Part shown: piece after piece, positions 32,529-41,807 of the stretch | How the letters are laid out: every line of letters starts with the position of its first letter | Numbering within the stretch: the first letter of the stretch is position 1 | Assembly (NCBI RefSeq): GCF_005938085.1 | Contig: NZ_SMZK01000001.1 | Span: 1,860,001-1,924,000 of the forward strand | Source of the DNA: Haloterrigena sp. H1 | GTDB lineage: Archaea; Halobacteriota; Halobacteria; Halobacteriales; Natrialbaceae | DNA: 64,000 nucleotides | Direction: 5' to 3' | Made by a program: the position numbers and the translations under genes | Notes under the pieces: model-generated | What the model was told of the DNA's origin: nothing | The model's input: the letters and a program-made list of their open reading frames with translations, nothing else | The model's database searches: none

Positions 32529-33188
32529 TTATGCGCTGTCGTTGAATCGCCGGTTCGTCGACAGCGGTGCGTCGCCGGGTTCGCCCCGGACGAAGTGGCC
32601 GGCCGGGTTGATCTCGCCATCGCGTTCCATCGAGAGGAGTTCGACGAACCACGCCTCGTGTTCGATCTCCTCCTGGAGAATGCGCGAGGCCATGTCGTAG
32701 GTCCGCGGGTCGACGTCACGAGTCATATCGCAGACCTCCGACCACGTCCGGATCGCACAGCGTTCGGCCTCGAGCAGGACCTCGAGAACCCCTTCGGCAT
32801 CGAGGCTGGTGGTGTTGAACCCGCCCTCGTCGTCCATCGGCGTCGGTACCTCTGCGTCCGGACAGGAGGCCCGATCAGCGAAATCTCGGATGTCGTTGGG
32901 GAGCGCCCCGCCGAGTTCGTACACCCGCGGCGCGACGAGTTCGAAGTGGGCCCGGTCCTCAAGACGGGCATCTTCGGTGATCTCCTTGTAGTCTTCGTGC
33001 CCCGCCAGATGCATCCGCAGGTTCGTATAGTAGTAGTAGGTGGTGAACTCGGCCCCGATCGCGTCGATCAGTTTCTCGCGGAGGTCTTCCGGCTCGAGTC
33101 CACGTTCGCGGATGACTTCCATACCGACGCGTTCACTCGTATCGCCGTGACTAACGCTCCCTGCAGAGTGTGGTTTGTCATCAGACAT
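32529..33188 (-). CDS. Dps-like (DPSL) ferritin-family protein
   Basis: A 219-residue ferritin-like protein, probably an iron-oxidising, DNA- or cell-protecting Dps-like cage. The four-helix core shows [54 protein letters not shown] (Glu and ExxH ligands) and [23 protein letters not shown] ... [17 protein letters not shown] (second ExxH). The Cys in [10 protein letters not shown], together with C in [13 protein letters not shown], matches the Cys pattern of archaeal DPSL proteins. I chose ATG 33188 ([13 protein letters not shown]). It is a good candidate for regulation by oxidative stress or iron, but no operator is seen. Confidence 0.85.
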   Translation of the reverse strand: MSDDKPHSAGSVSHGDTSERVGMEVIRERGLEPEDLREKLIDAIGAEFTTYYYYTNLRMHLAGHEDYKEITEDARLEDRAHFELVAPRVYELGGALPNDIRDFADRASCPDAEVPTPMDDEGGFNTTSLDAEGVLEVLLEAERCAIRTWSEVCDMTRDVDPRTYDMASRILQEEIEHEAWFVELLSMERDGEINPAGHFVRGEPGDAPLSTNRRFNDSA

Positions 33189-33462
33189 CGCATCCGTTGG
33201 CACCATAACGCGTCACTTAGAGGTTCGCGTACAGTCTCGAGATAATATTCGTTTTATCGTTACGATCACCCACTTCTGACAGCAAATCAACTTCGTGTGG
33301 CCAGACGGTTAGACGACAGTCCGTCCGAAACGGCTGTCGCGTCAAGCGTTATGACGGGACGGTATCAGAAAGGGAAGGGGTTCGTGGCCGATCGTCGAGT
33401 CGGTATCGCACGGGGTCAGCAGGACCGTAATTCCCTTGCCCGACGGACACACAGAGTCGTCT

Positions 33463-34740
33463 ATGGACCGACCGGATCGTGGGATCTCGCGTCGTGCGTT
33501 CGTCCGCAGCGCCGTCGCCATCGGCGGTGCGAGCGCACTCTCCGCCTGCCTCCAGCGCGAACCGACCGAGGACGTGCCACAGGCCACCCACGCACCTGAT
33601 GCGCTTCCCGATCGCCAGCACGCCTGGAACGAGTTTCTCGAGCCCGACGACCACGGCAACGACCTGCCCCCCGAACATCACCTCTTGCTCGGCCTCGAGT
33701 ACGTCGGCGACGGTCCCGCCGACGCCACCGACGAACGCGAGCAACTCGAGGCCGCGTTCCGAACCCTCGAGAAGGCGTACAAACGCGGCAACGAGGGACT
33801 GGTGTTTACGATGGGCTACGGGCCGGCCTATTTCGACCGGTTTGAGGCCGACCTCGCGGGCGTCGACCTCCCCAAGCCGACGGCGCTGACACCGTTCGAG
33901 GCCCCGCAACTCGACGAGTACGACGCGTTGCTCCACCTGGCCAGCGACTACGGCCACGTCACGCTGAGTGTCGAGGAAGCCATGAAAGGCGACCTCGAGC
34001 AACTCAACGGCATCGACGTCGACGGAACCTTCGACGGCATCTTCGAGGTTGCCGAGCGCCGAACCGGCTTTATCGGGAGCGGTCTCCCGGCGGACAACCA
34101 GTCCGACGTCATCGGGGTTCCCGACGGCGATCCCGTTCCGGAGGACGCGCCGATGTTCATGGGGTTCAAATCGGGCTTCAAAGGGAACCAAGCGACCGAA
34201 GACCGCGTCACGATTCAGGACGGCCCGTTCGCCGGCGGCACGACGCTTCACCTCTCGAAGCTCCAGTTGAACCTCCATCAGTGGTATGACCAGGACAGTC
34301 GCCACCAGCGCGTCAGCAAGATGTTCTCGCCGACCCACGCCGACGACGACCTCGTCGAGGGGGCCGGGCACAACCTCGGTGACTCGAGTCGCGTGACCGA
34401 AGTCAGCGAGGACGCAGCCGAGGTTGCCCGGAAAGGCACAGTCGGTCACGCCCAAAAGGCCGCTCGCGCCCGCGAGGGCGGCGAGCCGATCATCCTGCGT
34501 CGGGACTTCGACTCGACCGACGACGATCAGGCGGCCACCCACTTCCTCTCACTACATCGATCGATCGCTGATTTCGTCAAGACTCGTGAGGCGATGACCG
34601 GGACCGACCTCGCCAAGAGTGGCTCAGTCGGCACACTAACTAACAACGGCATTCTTCAGTATCTCAGTGTCCACAACCGAGCAAACTACCTCGTGCCGCC
34701 GCGGGGACTGCGGTCCCTGCCTGTGCCGAATCCGACGTAA
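33463..34740 (+). CDS. Tat-exported lipoprotein, DyP-type peroxidase-like
   Basis: A 425-residue protein. The N terminus SRRAFVRSAVAIGGASALSACLQ is a twin-arginine signal with a lipobox (LSAC), so the mature protein should be lipid-anchored outside the cell. The body resembles DyP-type peroxidases (haloarchaeal DUF7405-like): ERRTGFIGSGLPADNQ, FMGFKSGFKGNQATEDRV, VGHAQKAARAREGGEPIILRRDF, HFLSLHRSIADFVKTREAM and a C-terminal NGILQYLSVHNRANYLVPP. A textbook GxxDG motif is not evident, though conserved His/Arg/Asp residues are present. Heme binding is an inference. Start chosen at MDRPDRGISRRAF. Confidence 0.75.
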   Translation: MDRPDRGISRRAFVRSAVAIGGASALSACLQREPTEDVPQATHAPDALPDRQHAWNEFLEPDDHGNDLPPEHHLLLGLEYVGDGPADATDEREQLEAAFRTLEKAYKRGNEGLVFTMGYGPAYFDRFEADLAGVDLPKPTALTPFEAPQLDEYDALLHLASDYGHVTLSVEEAMKGDLEQLNGIDVDGTFDGIFEVAERRTGFIGSGLPADNQSDVIGVPDGDPVPEDAPMFMGFKSGFKGNQATEDRVTIQDGPFAGGTTLHLSKLQLNLHQWYDQDSRHQRVSKMFSPTHADDDLVEGAGHNLGDSSRVTEVSEDAAEVARKGTVGHAQKAARAREGGEPIILRRDFDSTDDDQAATHFLSLHRSIADFVKTREAMTGTDLAKSGSVGTLTNNGILQYLSVHNRANYLVPPRGLRSLPVPNPT

Positions 34741-34822
34741 CGAGTGAACTTGCCGTGTAAGGTCGGAATCCAAACTGTGGCCGCCGATAATAGTTAAGAC
34801 AGAGACACACATCTACGTTAAT

Positions 34823-35044
34823 ATGTTCTCAGAGGGGCTAGAGATCCCGGAGTGCGTCGCCGATCTAATCACAATCGTTCAACTGCTTCTGGGAGTGCTG
34901 ATCCCGATCGCGATGATCGGATGGGTTGACATGATTCTCGACAGCTACTTCCGCCCGGACGACCTCCGGTTCTATCCTGAAGTGGCGCTAGCCCAGGTCG
35001 GTGGGGTCGTCGTGATATACCTTCTCGGCACGCTCTACGAGTAA
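34823..35044 (+). CDS. Small two-helix membrane protein
   Basis: A 73-residue hypothetical protein with two hydrophobic segments: ADLITIVQLLLGVLIPIAMIGWV (about 12-35) and LAQVGGVVVIYLLGTLYE at the C terminus, separated by DSYFRPDDLRFYPEV. Codon use is normal and a TATA-like TAGTTAAG lies about 30 bases upstream. Function unknown. Confidence 0.65.
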   Translation: MFSEGLEIPECVADLITIVQLLLGVLIPIAMIGWVDMILDSYFRPDDLRFYPEVALAQVGGVVVIYLLGTLYE

Positions 35045-35140
35045 TCATTTGCTGCCGTCTCTTTCGTCACGAACCGAACGACTCCTCTCTCGCCCACGCT
35101 GGATATCGATTCCGTCCTCGAGTGTCACTGCTCGAGCGAC

Positions 35141-35578
35141 TCAGTCTGAGTCGGTCGGCACGTGTGTCCGACTGCTGTTTGCTGCCAGCTCGTCGAACAG
35201 TGCCGCGGCATCGTCGGCGAGGGGATAGGCGTCATGATAGGGATCGATCTCGCGGTCGGTCCCCGTGACGGACTGGATCGCGTCGGCGACTCGCTCGTAG
35301 TTCTCGCCCACGATGTCCTGAACGAGCACAGGCATGCCAGCACGCTCACAGAGTTCACTCGCGGCAGCCCGGCCCGCCCAGACCGTCTCGGCATCGATAT
35401 CGACGAAAAACAGCGCAAAAGGGTCCTCGCCGAACTGCGCCTCGAGAAAGTCCTGTGCGGCCGGATCGTCCCAGGGGACGACGCCGACGCCCTCGAGCTG
35501 GCGCATCGCGGTCGAGGCGGCCGAACAGAACGGGCAGTCGCCGTCGTAGAGAAGGATGCCGGTGAACTGTGACGTCAT
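35141..35578 (-). CDS. DCC1-like thiol-disulfide oxidoreductase
   Basis: A 145-residue thioredoxin-fold protein of the DCC family, named for the DxxCxxC motif seen here as LLYDGDCPFCSAA near the N terminus. VVPWDDPAAQDFL and VWAGRAAASELCERAGM follow the family pattern. It probably exchanges disulfides in the cytoplasm or at the membrane face; partners are unknown. The ATG is MTSQFTGILLYDGDC. It is close to the ferredoxin gene on the same strand (about 70 bases). Confidence 0.88.
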   Translation of the reverse strand: MTSQFTGILLYDGDCPFCSAASTAMRQLEGVGVVPWDDPAAQDFLEAQFGEDPFALFFVDIDAETVWAGRAAASELCERAGMPVLVQDIVGENYERVADAIQSVTGTDREIDPYHDAYPLADDAAALFDELAANSSRTHVPTDSD

Positions 35579-35648
35579 ATCGGTACATACCACCTGCAGG
35601 GAGAAAACGTATGCGACGGCACAGGGGCGCATGCTCGTGGGATGGGCG

Positions 35649-36023
35649 CTATCCGAGCTTCGACCGACCCGGTGGCCTGTCGTGGTCGGCGCGGTGCTGG
35701 AGCAGTTCGCCGTACTGTTCGACTTCGATGACGCAATCGGAGCGGGGGCGTGCGACACAGGTGAGGACGAATCCCGCCGCTTCGTCTTCGGGGTAGTACC
35801 GCTTGGCTTGGCTGTGATCGACCTCGCCGGAGATGAGTTTCGCGCCGCAGGTGATACACCAGCCCTGCTGGCAGTCCGCGGAGAGCCAGATGCCAGCCGA
35901 CCGGGCCGCTGCGAGGATCGATTCGTCCGCCCGGACCTCGATCGTTCGGGAGTCGCCGGCGGCGTCCAGCTCGGCGTCGACTGGCACGCGAAGTTCGACG
36001 TCCCACGTCGCGGGATCAGTCAC
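35649..36023 (-). CDS. Plant-type 2Fe-2S ferredoxin
   Basis: A 124-residue protein with the [2Fe-2S] cysteines CQQGWCITCGAKL (CxxxxCxxC) and FVLTCVARP (fourth Cys). VRADESILAAARSAGIWLSAD precedes the cluster loop, as in plant-type ferredoxins. The acidic surface is typical of halophiles. The start is GTG (VTDPATWDVELRVP), because upstream codons do not resemble ferredoxin. It donates or accepts electrons in an unidentified reaction; the adjacent DCC thiol oxidoreductase might share a redox role. Confidence 0.85.
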   Translation of the reverse strand: MTDPATWDVELRVPVDAELDAAGDSRTIEVRADESILAAARSAGIWLSADCQQGWCITCGAKLISGEVDHSQAKRYYPEDEAAGFVLTCVARPRSDCVIEVEQYGELLQHRADHDRPPGRSKLG

Positions 36024-36192
36024 GGAGACGGGTACGGCCGCCCGCGAAAAAGGCCTGCGGTCGGCAGCCTGCAAGCCCCGGCTCGCCGGAATCGATCGAC
36101 TCGGTTCCGCGTCGATCGCTCGCTCGATCGGAGACGAATCGGCCGGAACGCGCTGGGGCGGCCTATATCTGCCGCGTCGGTGTCCGTTCGCT

Positions 36193-36999
36193 ATGACGAA
36201 CATCGCCATCACCGGTGCGGCGGGGAACGTTGGGCGGGCGATCGTCGACGCGTTCCCGTCCGACGACCACGAGCTGACGCTCTTTTCCCACAGCGAGACC
36301 GACGACCTCGAGACGACACTCCTCGAGATCACCGACCGGGAGGAGTTCGTCGACGCGCTCGCGGGTCAGGACGTGGTGATCCACCTCGCGGCCATCGCCT
36401 CGCCACGGGCCGCGTGGGACGAGCTGCGCGGACCGAATATCGACGGGCTCTACAACGCCTTCGAGGCCGCCCTCGAGAACGATCTCGAGCGGGTAGTCTT
36501 CGCGAGTTCGAACCACGCAGTCAACATGCGAAACACCGTCTCACCGATCCGCCCGGAGTCGACGGTCGGCATGCCCGAGGTCGTCCGCCCGGACGGGGCG
36601 ATCGATCCGGACACCTACTACGGCGTTACAAAGGTCTTCGGCGAGGCGATGGGCTCGTACTATGCGAACCGACACGGACTCGAGGTCGTCAATCTCCGGA
36701 TCGGCTGGCTACTCACCCGCGACGAACTCCGCCAGGAATGTCGGGAGCGAGACGGGGCCGGCGAACGCTACGCACGTGCGATGTGGCTCAGCCCCGGCGA
36801 CTGCCGGCGGTTGCTCAACGCGGCCGCGACGGCGACGCTCGAGACGTCGCCGCTGGTCGCACACGGCATCTCCGATAACTCGGAGCGGTTTCTCTCACTG
36901 TCCGAGACCATGCAGGCCCTCGCATACCGTCCCACAGACGACGCCGAAGCGGTGCTCAGCGACGCGTCGGACGGGCGAGCCGGGCTCGAGACGAGTTGA
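36193..36999 (+). CDS. NAD-dependent epimerase/dehydratase (uronate dehydrogenase-like)
   Basis: A 268-residue extended SDR. MTNIAITGAAGNVGRAIVDAF is the nucleotide-binding motif (TGxxGxxG). ASPRAAWDELRGPNIDGLYNAFEAAL, FASSNHAVNMRN (catalytic Ser region) and DTYYGVTKVFGEAMGSYY (the Tyr-xxx-Lys pair) complete the active site. The length and NHAVN segment resemble uronate dehydrogenases/NAD(P)-dependent oxidoreductases; the substrate cannot be fixed. The start is the first ATG before the glycine motif. Confidence 0.88.
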   Translation: MTNIAITGAAGNVGRAIVDAFPSDDHELTLFSHSETDDLETTLLEITDREEFVDALAGQDVVIHLAAIASPRAAWDELRGPNIDGLYNAFEAALENDLERVVFASSNHAVNMRNTVSPIRPESTVGMPEVVRPDGAIDPDTYYGVTKVFGEAMGSYYANRHGLEVVNLRIGWLLTRDELRQECRERDGAGERYARAMWLSPGDCRRLLNAAATATLETSPLVAHGISDNSERFLSLSETMQALAYRPTDDAEAVLSDASDGRAGLETS

Positions 37000-37087
37000 T
37001 TCCCGGCAGTCGCGGCGACATATCTCCGTTCCAGAGTGGATTCGCCGAACCGTAACATGGAATACCGACACGTTCGTAGGCGCACAC

Positions 37088-37363
37088 ATGTCAGTCAAGG
37101 TGTCAGAGTCGACCGGCTATGGGCCGAACACACAGATGTCCCTGTTCGGCTATATCATGGCCGCAGTACTCGTTATCATCCTTCTTCCGCTTCTCCCCGT
37201 GCTGGCTGTCGTGTGGGTTCTCTGGAAGGTGTTCGTCTCGGACGAGGAACTCGAGCATAGTTTCGAAACGTGGCGCCGTGAAGCCGACCGCTCCAGCACC
37301 GACCGACTCGAGGCTGCCGACGACGATGCCGAAACCGACGAGGACGCAGCCGACGACGCCTAA
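37088..37363 (+). CDS. DUF7535-like single-pass membrane protein
   Basis: A 91-residue protein: MSVKVSESTGYGPNTQMSLFGYIMAAVLVIILLPLLPVLAVVWVLWKVFV has one or two adjacent hydrophobic segments, followed by a charged acidic tail (EELEHSFETW ... DAETDEDAADDA). I associate it with the haloarchaeal DUF7535 family from memory. Function unknown. Confidence 0.75.
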   Translation: MSVKVSESTGYGPNTQMSLFGYIMAAVLVIILLPLLPVLAVVWVLWKVFVSDEELEHSFETWRREADRSSTDRLEAADDDAETDEDAADDA

Positions 37364-37426
37364 ACCGAATCGACCAACCCGCTGTTTTGAAACGCCGTCA
37401 TCGCGCCGTTGTCGCTTCTACCGCTG

Positions 37427-38437
37427 TTAGTCGTCTATACTGACCGCCGCACGGAGGTCCGACGGCGCCTCGCCGGGCAGCGCGTCGCGGTCGTGGGGGG
37501 TCTCGAACTCGAGGTCGGGACCGCGGGCGACGATCCGGTGGGGATTCACGTCGGGGTGGGTCGTGTAGTAGTGTTCTTTGATGTGGGCCATGTTCACCGT
37601 CTCGGCGACGCCGGGCGTCTGGTACAGATCACGCAGATATGGCCAGAGGTTGTCGTACTCTCGGATTGGCTGGACGTTACACATGAAGTGCGTGTAATAG
37701 ACGTTGTCGAAGCGGACGAGGGTGGTGAACATCGCAATGTCCGCCTCCGTCAGCCGATCGCCCGCGAGATAGCGCTGGTCTCCAAGCACCTCGTCCCAGT
37801 GATCGAGCGCCGCGAAGAGCTCATCGACTGCCTCGTCGTAGGGCTTCTGTTTCGTGGCGAAGCCGGCCCGATAGACGCCGTTGTTGATCGGCTCGTAGAT
37901 TTCGTCGATGATCCGATCGACCTCGTCCCGATAGCCCTCGGGATACAGGTCCACGTCTCGTTGCGCATACTCGTCGAACTCGGTATCAAACATTCGCATG
38001 ATCTCTTCGGATTCGTTGTTGACGATCGTGTCTTCCTCGGTGTCCCACAGCACCGGCACTGTCACGCGACAGGTCGCGTCCGGGTCCGCACGGACGTAGA
38101 GTTCCCGGAGGAAGTCCGCGTCGTGGACGTGATCGCGGGTACAGCCGTCCTTCTCGGGCGTGAACTGCCACCCGTCTTCGTCACGATACGGATCGACGAC
38201 CGAGACCGAAATCGCGTCCTCGAGCCCCAGAAGCGACCGCAGCAAAAGCGTTCGATGAGCCCACGGACAGGCATACGAGACGTAGAGGTGGTACCGACCC
38301 GCTTCGGGCTGAAACCGGGCGTCGGGATCGTCCCGGATTTCGTCTCGAAACGGCGTCTCCTGGCGCTCGAACGACCCATCGCTGGTGGTGAGGTCGAACG
38401 CGTCGGTGCGCCACTCGCCGTCGACGAGCATGTTCAT
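37427..38437 (-). CDS. ECM4-type glutathione S-transferase
   Basis: A 336-residue glutathionyl-hydroquinone reductase-like protein. MNMLVDGEWRTDAFDLTTSDGSFERQETPFRDEI is the family N terminus. YHLYVSYACPWAHRTLLLRSLLGLEDAI holds the CPWA catalytic Cys. The C-terminal alpha domain has KQKPYDEAVDELFAALDHWDEVLGDQRYLAGDRLTEADI. Haloarchaea lack glutathione and use gamma-glutamylcysteine, so the thiol cofactor must differ from that of bacterial enzymes. I prefer the ATG at 38437. Monocistronic. Confidence 0.9.
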   Translation of the reverse strand: MNMLVDGEWRTDAFDLTTSDGSFERQETPFRDEIRDDPDARFQPEAGRYHLYVSYACPWAHRTLLLRSLLGLEDAISVSVVDPYRDEDGWQFTPEKDGCTRDHVHDADFLRELYVRADPDATCRVTVPVLWDTEEDTIVNNESEEIMRMFDTEFDEYAQRDVDLYPEGYRDEVDRIIDEIYEPINNGVYRAGFATKQKPYDEAVDELFAALDHWDEVLGDQRYLAGDRLTEADIAMFTTLVRFDNVYYTHFMCNVQPIREYDNLWPYLRDLYQTPGVAETVNMAHIKEHYYTTHPDVNPHRIVARGPDLEFETPHDRDALPGEAPSDLRAAVSIDD

Positions 38438-38528
38438 AGACCCGTCTCGGGTCGCGAGCAGCAAGTACCCTCGCTAACACCCATGTCACTGGGTTCGCCG
38501 CTTGTCACTGCGTCCGTCGATCGAGACC

Positions 38529-39518
38529 TCAGAGTGCCACGCTCACGACCCAGTAGCTCACCCCGAGTGCGACGAGGGCAATACCCTCGAGCCGGGTCAG
38601 CCGCCGGCCGGTCGCAAGCACGGCCGTCGCGAACGCGGTCAGCACGCAGAGCCACCCGATGCCGAGGAAGACGGCGGGGTCGACCGTCGTCGGCCGGACG
38701 ACGGCGACGAGCCCCAGAACGCCGAGAGCGTTAAAGACGTTCGAGCCGACGACGTTGCCCGCCGCGATGCCCACGTCGCCCCGACGGATGGCGACGACGG
38801 AGGTGACGAGTTCCGGCAGCGAGGTTCCGGTCGCGACGATCGTCGCGCCGACCGTCCACTCCGAGATGCCGACGGCCAGTGCCAGTCCGACCGCAGAATC
38901 GATCAACACGCGCCCGCCGCCGATCACGAGGAGGAGGCCCGCGAGGGCGCGACCGCCCTCGAGCGCCGGCCGAATCTCGCGCGGATCGCCCTCGTCTGGA
39001 GCGAGCGGCGGTGGCGTCGCTCCCCCGTCGGTCGGTTCGGGTCGGCTACCGCCGGCCCGGGTTCCCGCCCGAATCGCGACGCCGAGCGCGCCGAGGTAGC
39101 CGCCCAGCAGCGCGAGGAGGAGTGCTCCCTCGAGTCGCGAGACGGCCCCGTTCAGGAGGACGACGGTGGCGACTGCCGTCGCGGCAGCCATTGCGAGTGC
39201 GTCTCGACGGACCAGCGTCTCGGTGACCCGAAACGGCGAAAGGACGCCAATGAGACCGAGGACCACGCCGAGGTTGAACAGGTTCGAGCCGACGACGTTG
39301 CCGACCGAGACGTCGCCCCGGCCCGCGAACGCGGCCTCGACCGAAACGGCGATCTCCGGCGCGGAGGTTCCGAAGGCGACGACCGTGAGGCCGACGACGA
39401 GCGCGGAGACGCCGGCCGCACCGGCGAGTCGCGAGGCCCCGGTCACGAGGAGGCGTGCACCGATCCACAGAGCGAGGACGCCCACTGCGAGCAGGACGGC
39501 GTCGACGACGAGAACCAT
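38529..39518 (-). CDS. Sodium/calcium exchanger (CaCA family, YrbG-like)
   Basis: A 329-residue membrane antiporter with ten hydrophobic helices in two inverted halves. Alpha-1 repeat: GLTVVAFGTSAPEIAVSVEAA ... VGNVVGSNLFNLGVVLG. Alpha-2 repeat: GATIVATGTSLPELVTSVVAI ... AGNVVGSNVFNALGVLG. The conserved Glu/Asn residues in these repeats bind the cation. A charged, proline-rich loop separates the halves. It exports Ca2+ (or other cations) in exchange for Na+. The ATG MVLVVDAVLLAVG opens helix 1; earlier frame sequence is not part of the family. Confidence 0.93.
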   Translation of the reverse strand: MVLVVDAVLLAVGVLALWIGARLLVTGASRLAGAAGVSALVVGLTVVAFGTSAPEIAVSVEAAFAGRGDVSVGNVVGSNLFNLGVVLGLIGVLSPFRVTETLVRRDALAMAAATAVATVVLLNGAVSRLEGALLLALLGGYLGALGVAIRAGTRAGGSRPEPTDGGATPPPLAPDEGDPREIRPALEGGRALAGLLLVIGGGRVLIDSAVGLALAVGISEWTVGATIVATGTSLPELVTSVVAIRRGDVGIAAGNVVGSNVFNALGVLGLVAVVRPTTVDPAVFLGIGWLCVLTAFATAVLATGRRLTRLEGIALVALGVSYWVVSVAL

Positions 39519-39621
39519 CGGTACTGGTGCTTTTCGGAGAACACAGTGAAAAACGTCGGGCACGCAGGCCGGTCGACGCGAGCCACAAGCGTTTAAGCGG
39601 TCCCCGTGAGCACTCGAGGGT

Positions 39622-40683
39622 ATGGCAGACGACGGGGAGCGACACCGCCAGAGTCGGCTGTTCACGGACGACGACGGCGGGTTCGACGCCGACCGCGCAC
39701 GCGAGGAATCCCTGCCGGTTGAGGACGGCAAGGTGGTCGACACCGACGAGTTAGCCGACCACCAGCGCTACGTCGAGGGGCGGGGGATCTACGACGAGCG
39801 CAATCGGGTCAACGACCTCACGGGCAAGGAGTGGAAGTACGCCACGAAATCCATCATCGCGGAGGGCTACCCGCCCGACCTCCAGCACGAGCTGCGCAGC
39901 GAACACGGCGGGCAGAAACCCCCGCGGCTCTGTGCCGAGTTGATCGGCCGGTTCAGCAAGGCCGGCGACACCGTCCTCGACCCCTTCGCCGGCGTCGGCG
40001 GCACCTTGCTGGGCGCGAGCCTCTGTGAACACGAGGGCACCGGTCGCCGTGAGGCGATCGGCTTCGAGCGCACCGACCGGTGGGTCGAGATCTATCACGA
40101 GGTCCTCGAGCGCGAAAACGACGAGCGCCGCGCCCGCGGCGAGCCGCCGCTGGCTGCCCAGGACATGCGCCACGGCGACTGTGCCGACCTGATCGACGAC
40201 GTTGACGACGACTCGGTCGACCTCCTTCTTACCGACGTCCCCTACTGGCACATGGACGAACTCGAGCAGACGCGCAATGAGCGCCGAACTCGTGAGAGTA
40301 AGCTGGGATCGTTCGACGGACCGGACGACAGCGAGGACGGCGACATACCCTCCGAAACAGACGCGACCTGGGAGACGAAAGCCGACTGGCTCGCGGACAT
40401 GGCCGAGAAGTTCGACCGCTTTACCGACGCTGTCGCCCCGGACGGGCACGTCGTCGTCTTCATCGGGGATATGTACCGCGAGCAGTCCTACGAATTCCTC
40501 TCGGCGGAGCTGGCACAGGCAATCGAGTCGACCGCACCGCTGTCGCTCGCGGCGACCCTGATCTGGTACGATCCAACCAAGGACCTCCACGTCTACGGCT
40601 ACCCGTTCTCCTTCGTTCCCTCGATGGTCCATCAGAACGTCCTCGTCTTCCGTCTCGAGGACGACGTTTCATCGTCCGACTGA
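39622..40683 (+). CDS. Orphan DNA methyltransferase (amino-methylating type)
   Basis: A 353-residue SAM-dependent DNA methyltransferase. SAM motif I, DPFAGVGGTLLGAS, lies at about residue 120, ahead of the catalytic motif at about 204-209, which reads TDVPYW rather than the usual D/N-PPY/W. Motif X-like KPPRLCAELIGRFSKAGDTVL precedes motif I. N4/N6 amino-methyltransferases carry such motifs; the I-before-IV order differs from that of many (beta-class) enzymes. No restriction endonuclease is adjacent. The promoter is TATA-like TTTAAGC near 39591. The recognition sequence is unknown. Confidence 0.8.
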   Translation: MADDGERHRQSRLFTDDDGGFDADRAREESLPVEDGKVVDTDELADHQRYVEGRGIYDERNRVNDLTGKEWKYATKSIIAEGYPPDLQHELRSEHGGQKPPRLCAELIGRFSKAGDTVLDPFAGVGGTLLGASLCEHEGTGRREAIGFERTDRWVEIYHEVLERENDERRARGEPPLAAQDMRHGDCADLIDDVDDDSVDLLLTDVPYWHMDELEQTRNERRTRESKLGSFDGPDDSEDGDIPSETDATWETKADWLADMAEKFDRFTDAVAPDGHVVVFIGDMYREQSYEFLSAELAQAIESTAPLSLAATLIWYDPTKDLHVYGYPFSFVPSMVHQNVLVFRLEDDVSSSD

Positions 40684-40957
40684 GACGAACAGGTAAACCG
40701 ATGTCCCGGCTCTCGTGGACCGAGAGGTGGATCAGGAAACGGGACGACGGCTGCCCGTCTGACCGCTGTCGGCCGATCGTCTGACGCGGTTTTATTATCC
40801 CACACCGTAACGAAACGAATAGGCGCGCTGGCGGCCTCCCCACCACACTCCCCCCATCCACTCGCCTGCGCGCCTGCTCCCGTTTCTCTTCCCATAACCT
40901 TCGGGACACGTACCACAGTCGGACCGGTATCGCGATGGTAGCTCCCGCGGCCGGCCC

Positions 40958-41620
40958 TCAGGCGCTTGCAGGTAACAGTGCGGACCGAACCGCATCCGCA
41001 CGGTCTGTTTCAGTGATGACCGCCACCTCGTCCCCGACTGCGAGTTCCGTTCCCGGCAGCGGGATCGTCAGCGGCTCGCGAGCGCGGCCGTGGGCGTAGA
41101 TCCGTGCGGATTCGGGCAACTCGAGTTCGCTCATTCGCTTTCCGACCGCTGGCGACCCCTCCGTGATCTCGAGGACGGTCAACTGGAGGTTTGCCGCGAG
41201 GTCGGCAACGACGTTGAAGTCGCCGCCCAGCAGGGCGGTTTTCGCACCCGCAGCGCCGAGTCGTTCAGGGTAGATAATCTCGTCGACCTCCGCAGCGTAC
41301 TTCTCGTAGATGTCCTCGCGGTAGTCCGCGTCGATCCGCAGGACGGTCCGACAGCCGTGGTGAGTCCCGACCATACAGGCTGCGAAGTTGACGTTGAGAT
41401 CGGGCGTAAAGGCCCCGATCGCGTCGGCCGTCTCGATTCCAGCATCAGCGAGGACGTCTTCGTCGGATCCATCGCCGTGTACTGTCTCGAACTCGCCGTC
41501 GGAGACACGCTTGAGCCGGTCGATGTCGTTGTCGACAACGGCGACATCGTGGCCCTCTTCGTCGAGGATCGTTGCCGTCCGCGAGCCAACTCGGCCGTAT
41601 CCAACGATGACGAATCTCAT
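40958..41620 (-). CDS. TrkA family potassium channel/transport regulator
   Basis: A 220-residue protein with an N-terminal Rossmann TrkA-N (RCK) domain, MRFVIVGYGRVGSRTATILDEEGHDVAVVDNDIDRL (GxGxxG and nucleotide-binding acidic residue), and a C-terminal TrkA-C domain, LEITEGSPAVGKRMSELELPESARIYAHGR ... GDEVAVITETDRADAV. Such proteins bind NAD(H) or ATP and gate K+ uptake or channels; the membrane partner is not adjacent. The start ATG begins right at the Rossmann fold. It is divergent from the NCS2 permease, which has its own promoter in the gap. Confidence 0.9.
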   Translation of the reverse strand: MRFVIVGYGRVGSRTATILDEEGHDVAVVDNDIDRLKRVSDGEFETVHGDGSDEDVLADAGIETADAIGAFTPDLNVNFAACMVGTHHGCRTVLRIDADYREDIYEKYAAEVDEIIYPERLGAAGAKTALLGGDFNVVADLAANLQLTVLEITEGSPAVGKRMSELELPESARIYAHGRAREPLTIPLPGTELAVGDEVAVITETDRADAVRSALLPASA

Positions 41621-41764
41621 GGTACCACAGTACACGCTCCTGGGTCAAATACGTTCGTCCGCCGACCGTGGGCAGTCGCCCACCCACACCCAATCCGATC
41701 GCCGGCTCGTCAGCCTATCAATCAGGACGCATGAATGTTCTTTCGTGACATACCGTGCTGGACA

Positions 41765-41778
41765 AAAACGCTTAACTA
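41765..41778 (+). promoter_or_regulatory. Promoter of the NCS2 permease gene
   Basis: AAAAACGCTTAACT is centred about 35 bases before the ATG at 41808. It has a purine-rich BRE-like start and a TTAA core, which is the usual haloarchaeal arrangement. Confidence 0.5.
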
Positions 41779-41807
41779 ACCAGTGTTGCTACGCTCGAGC
41801 ATCCAAA

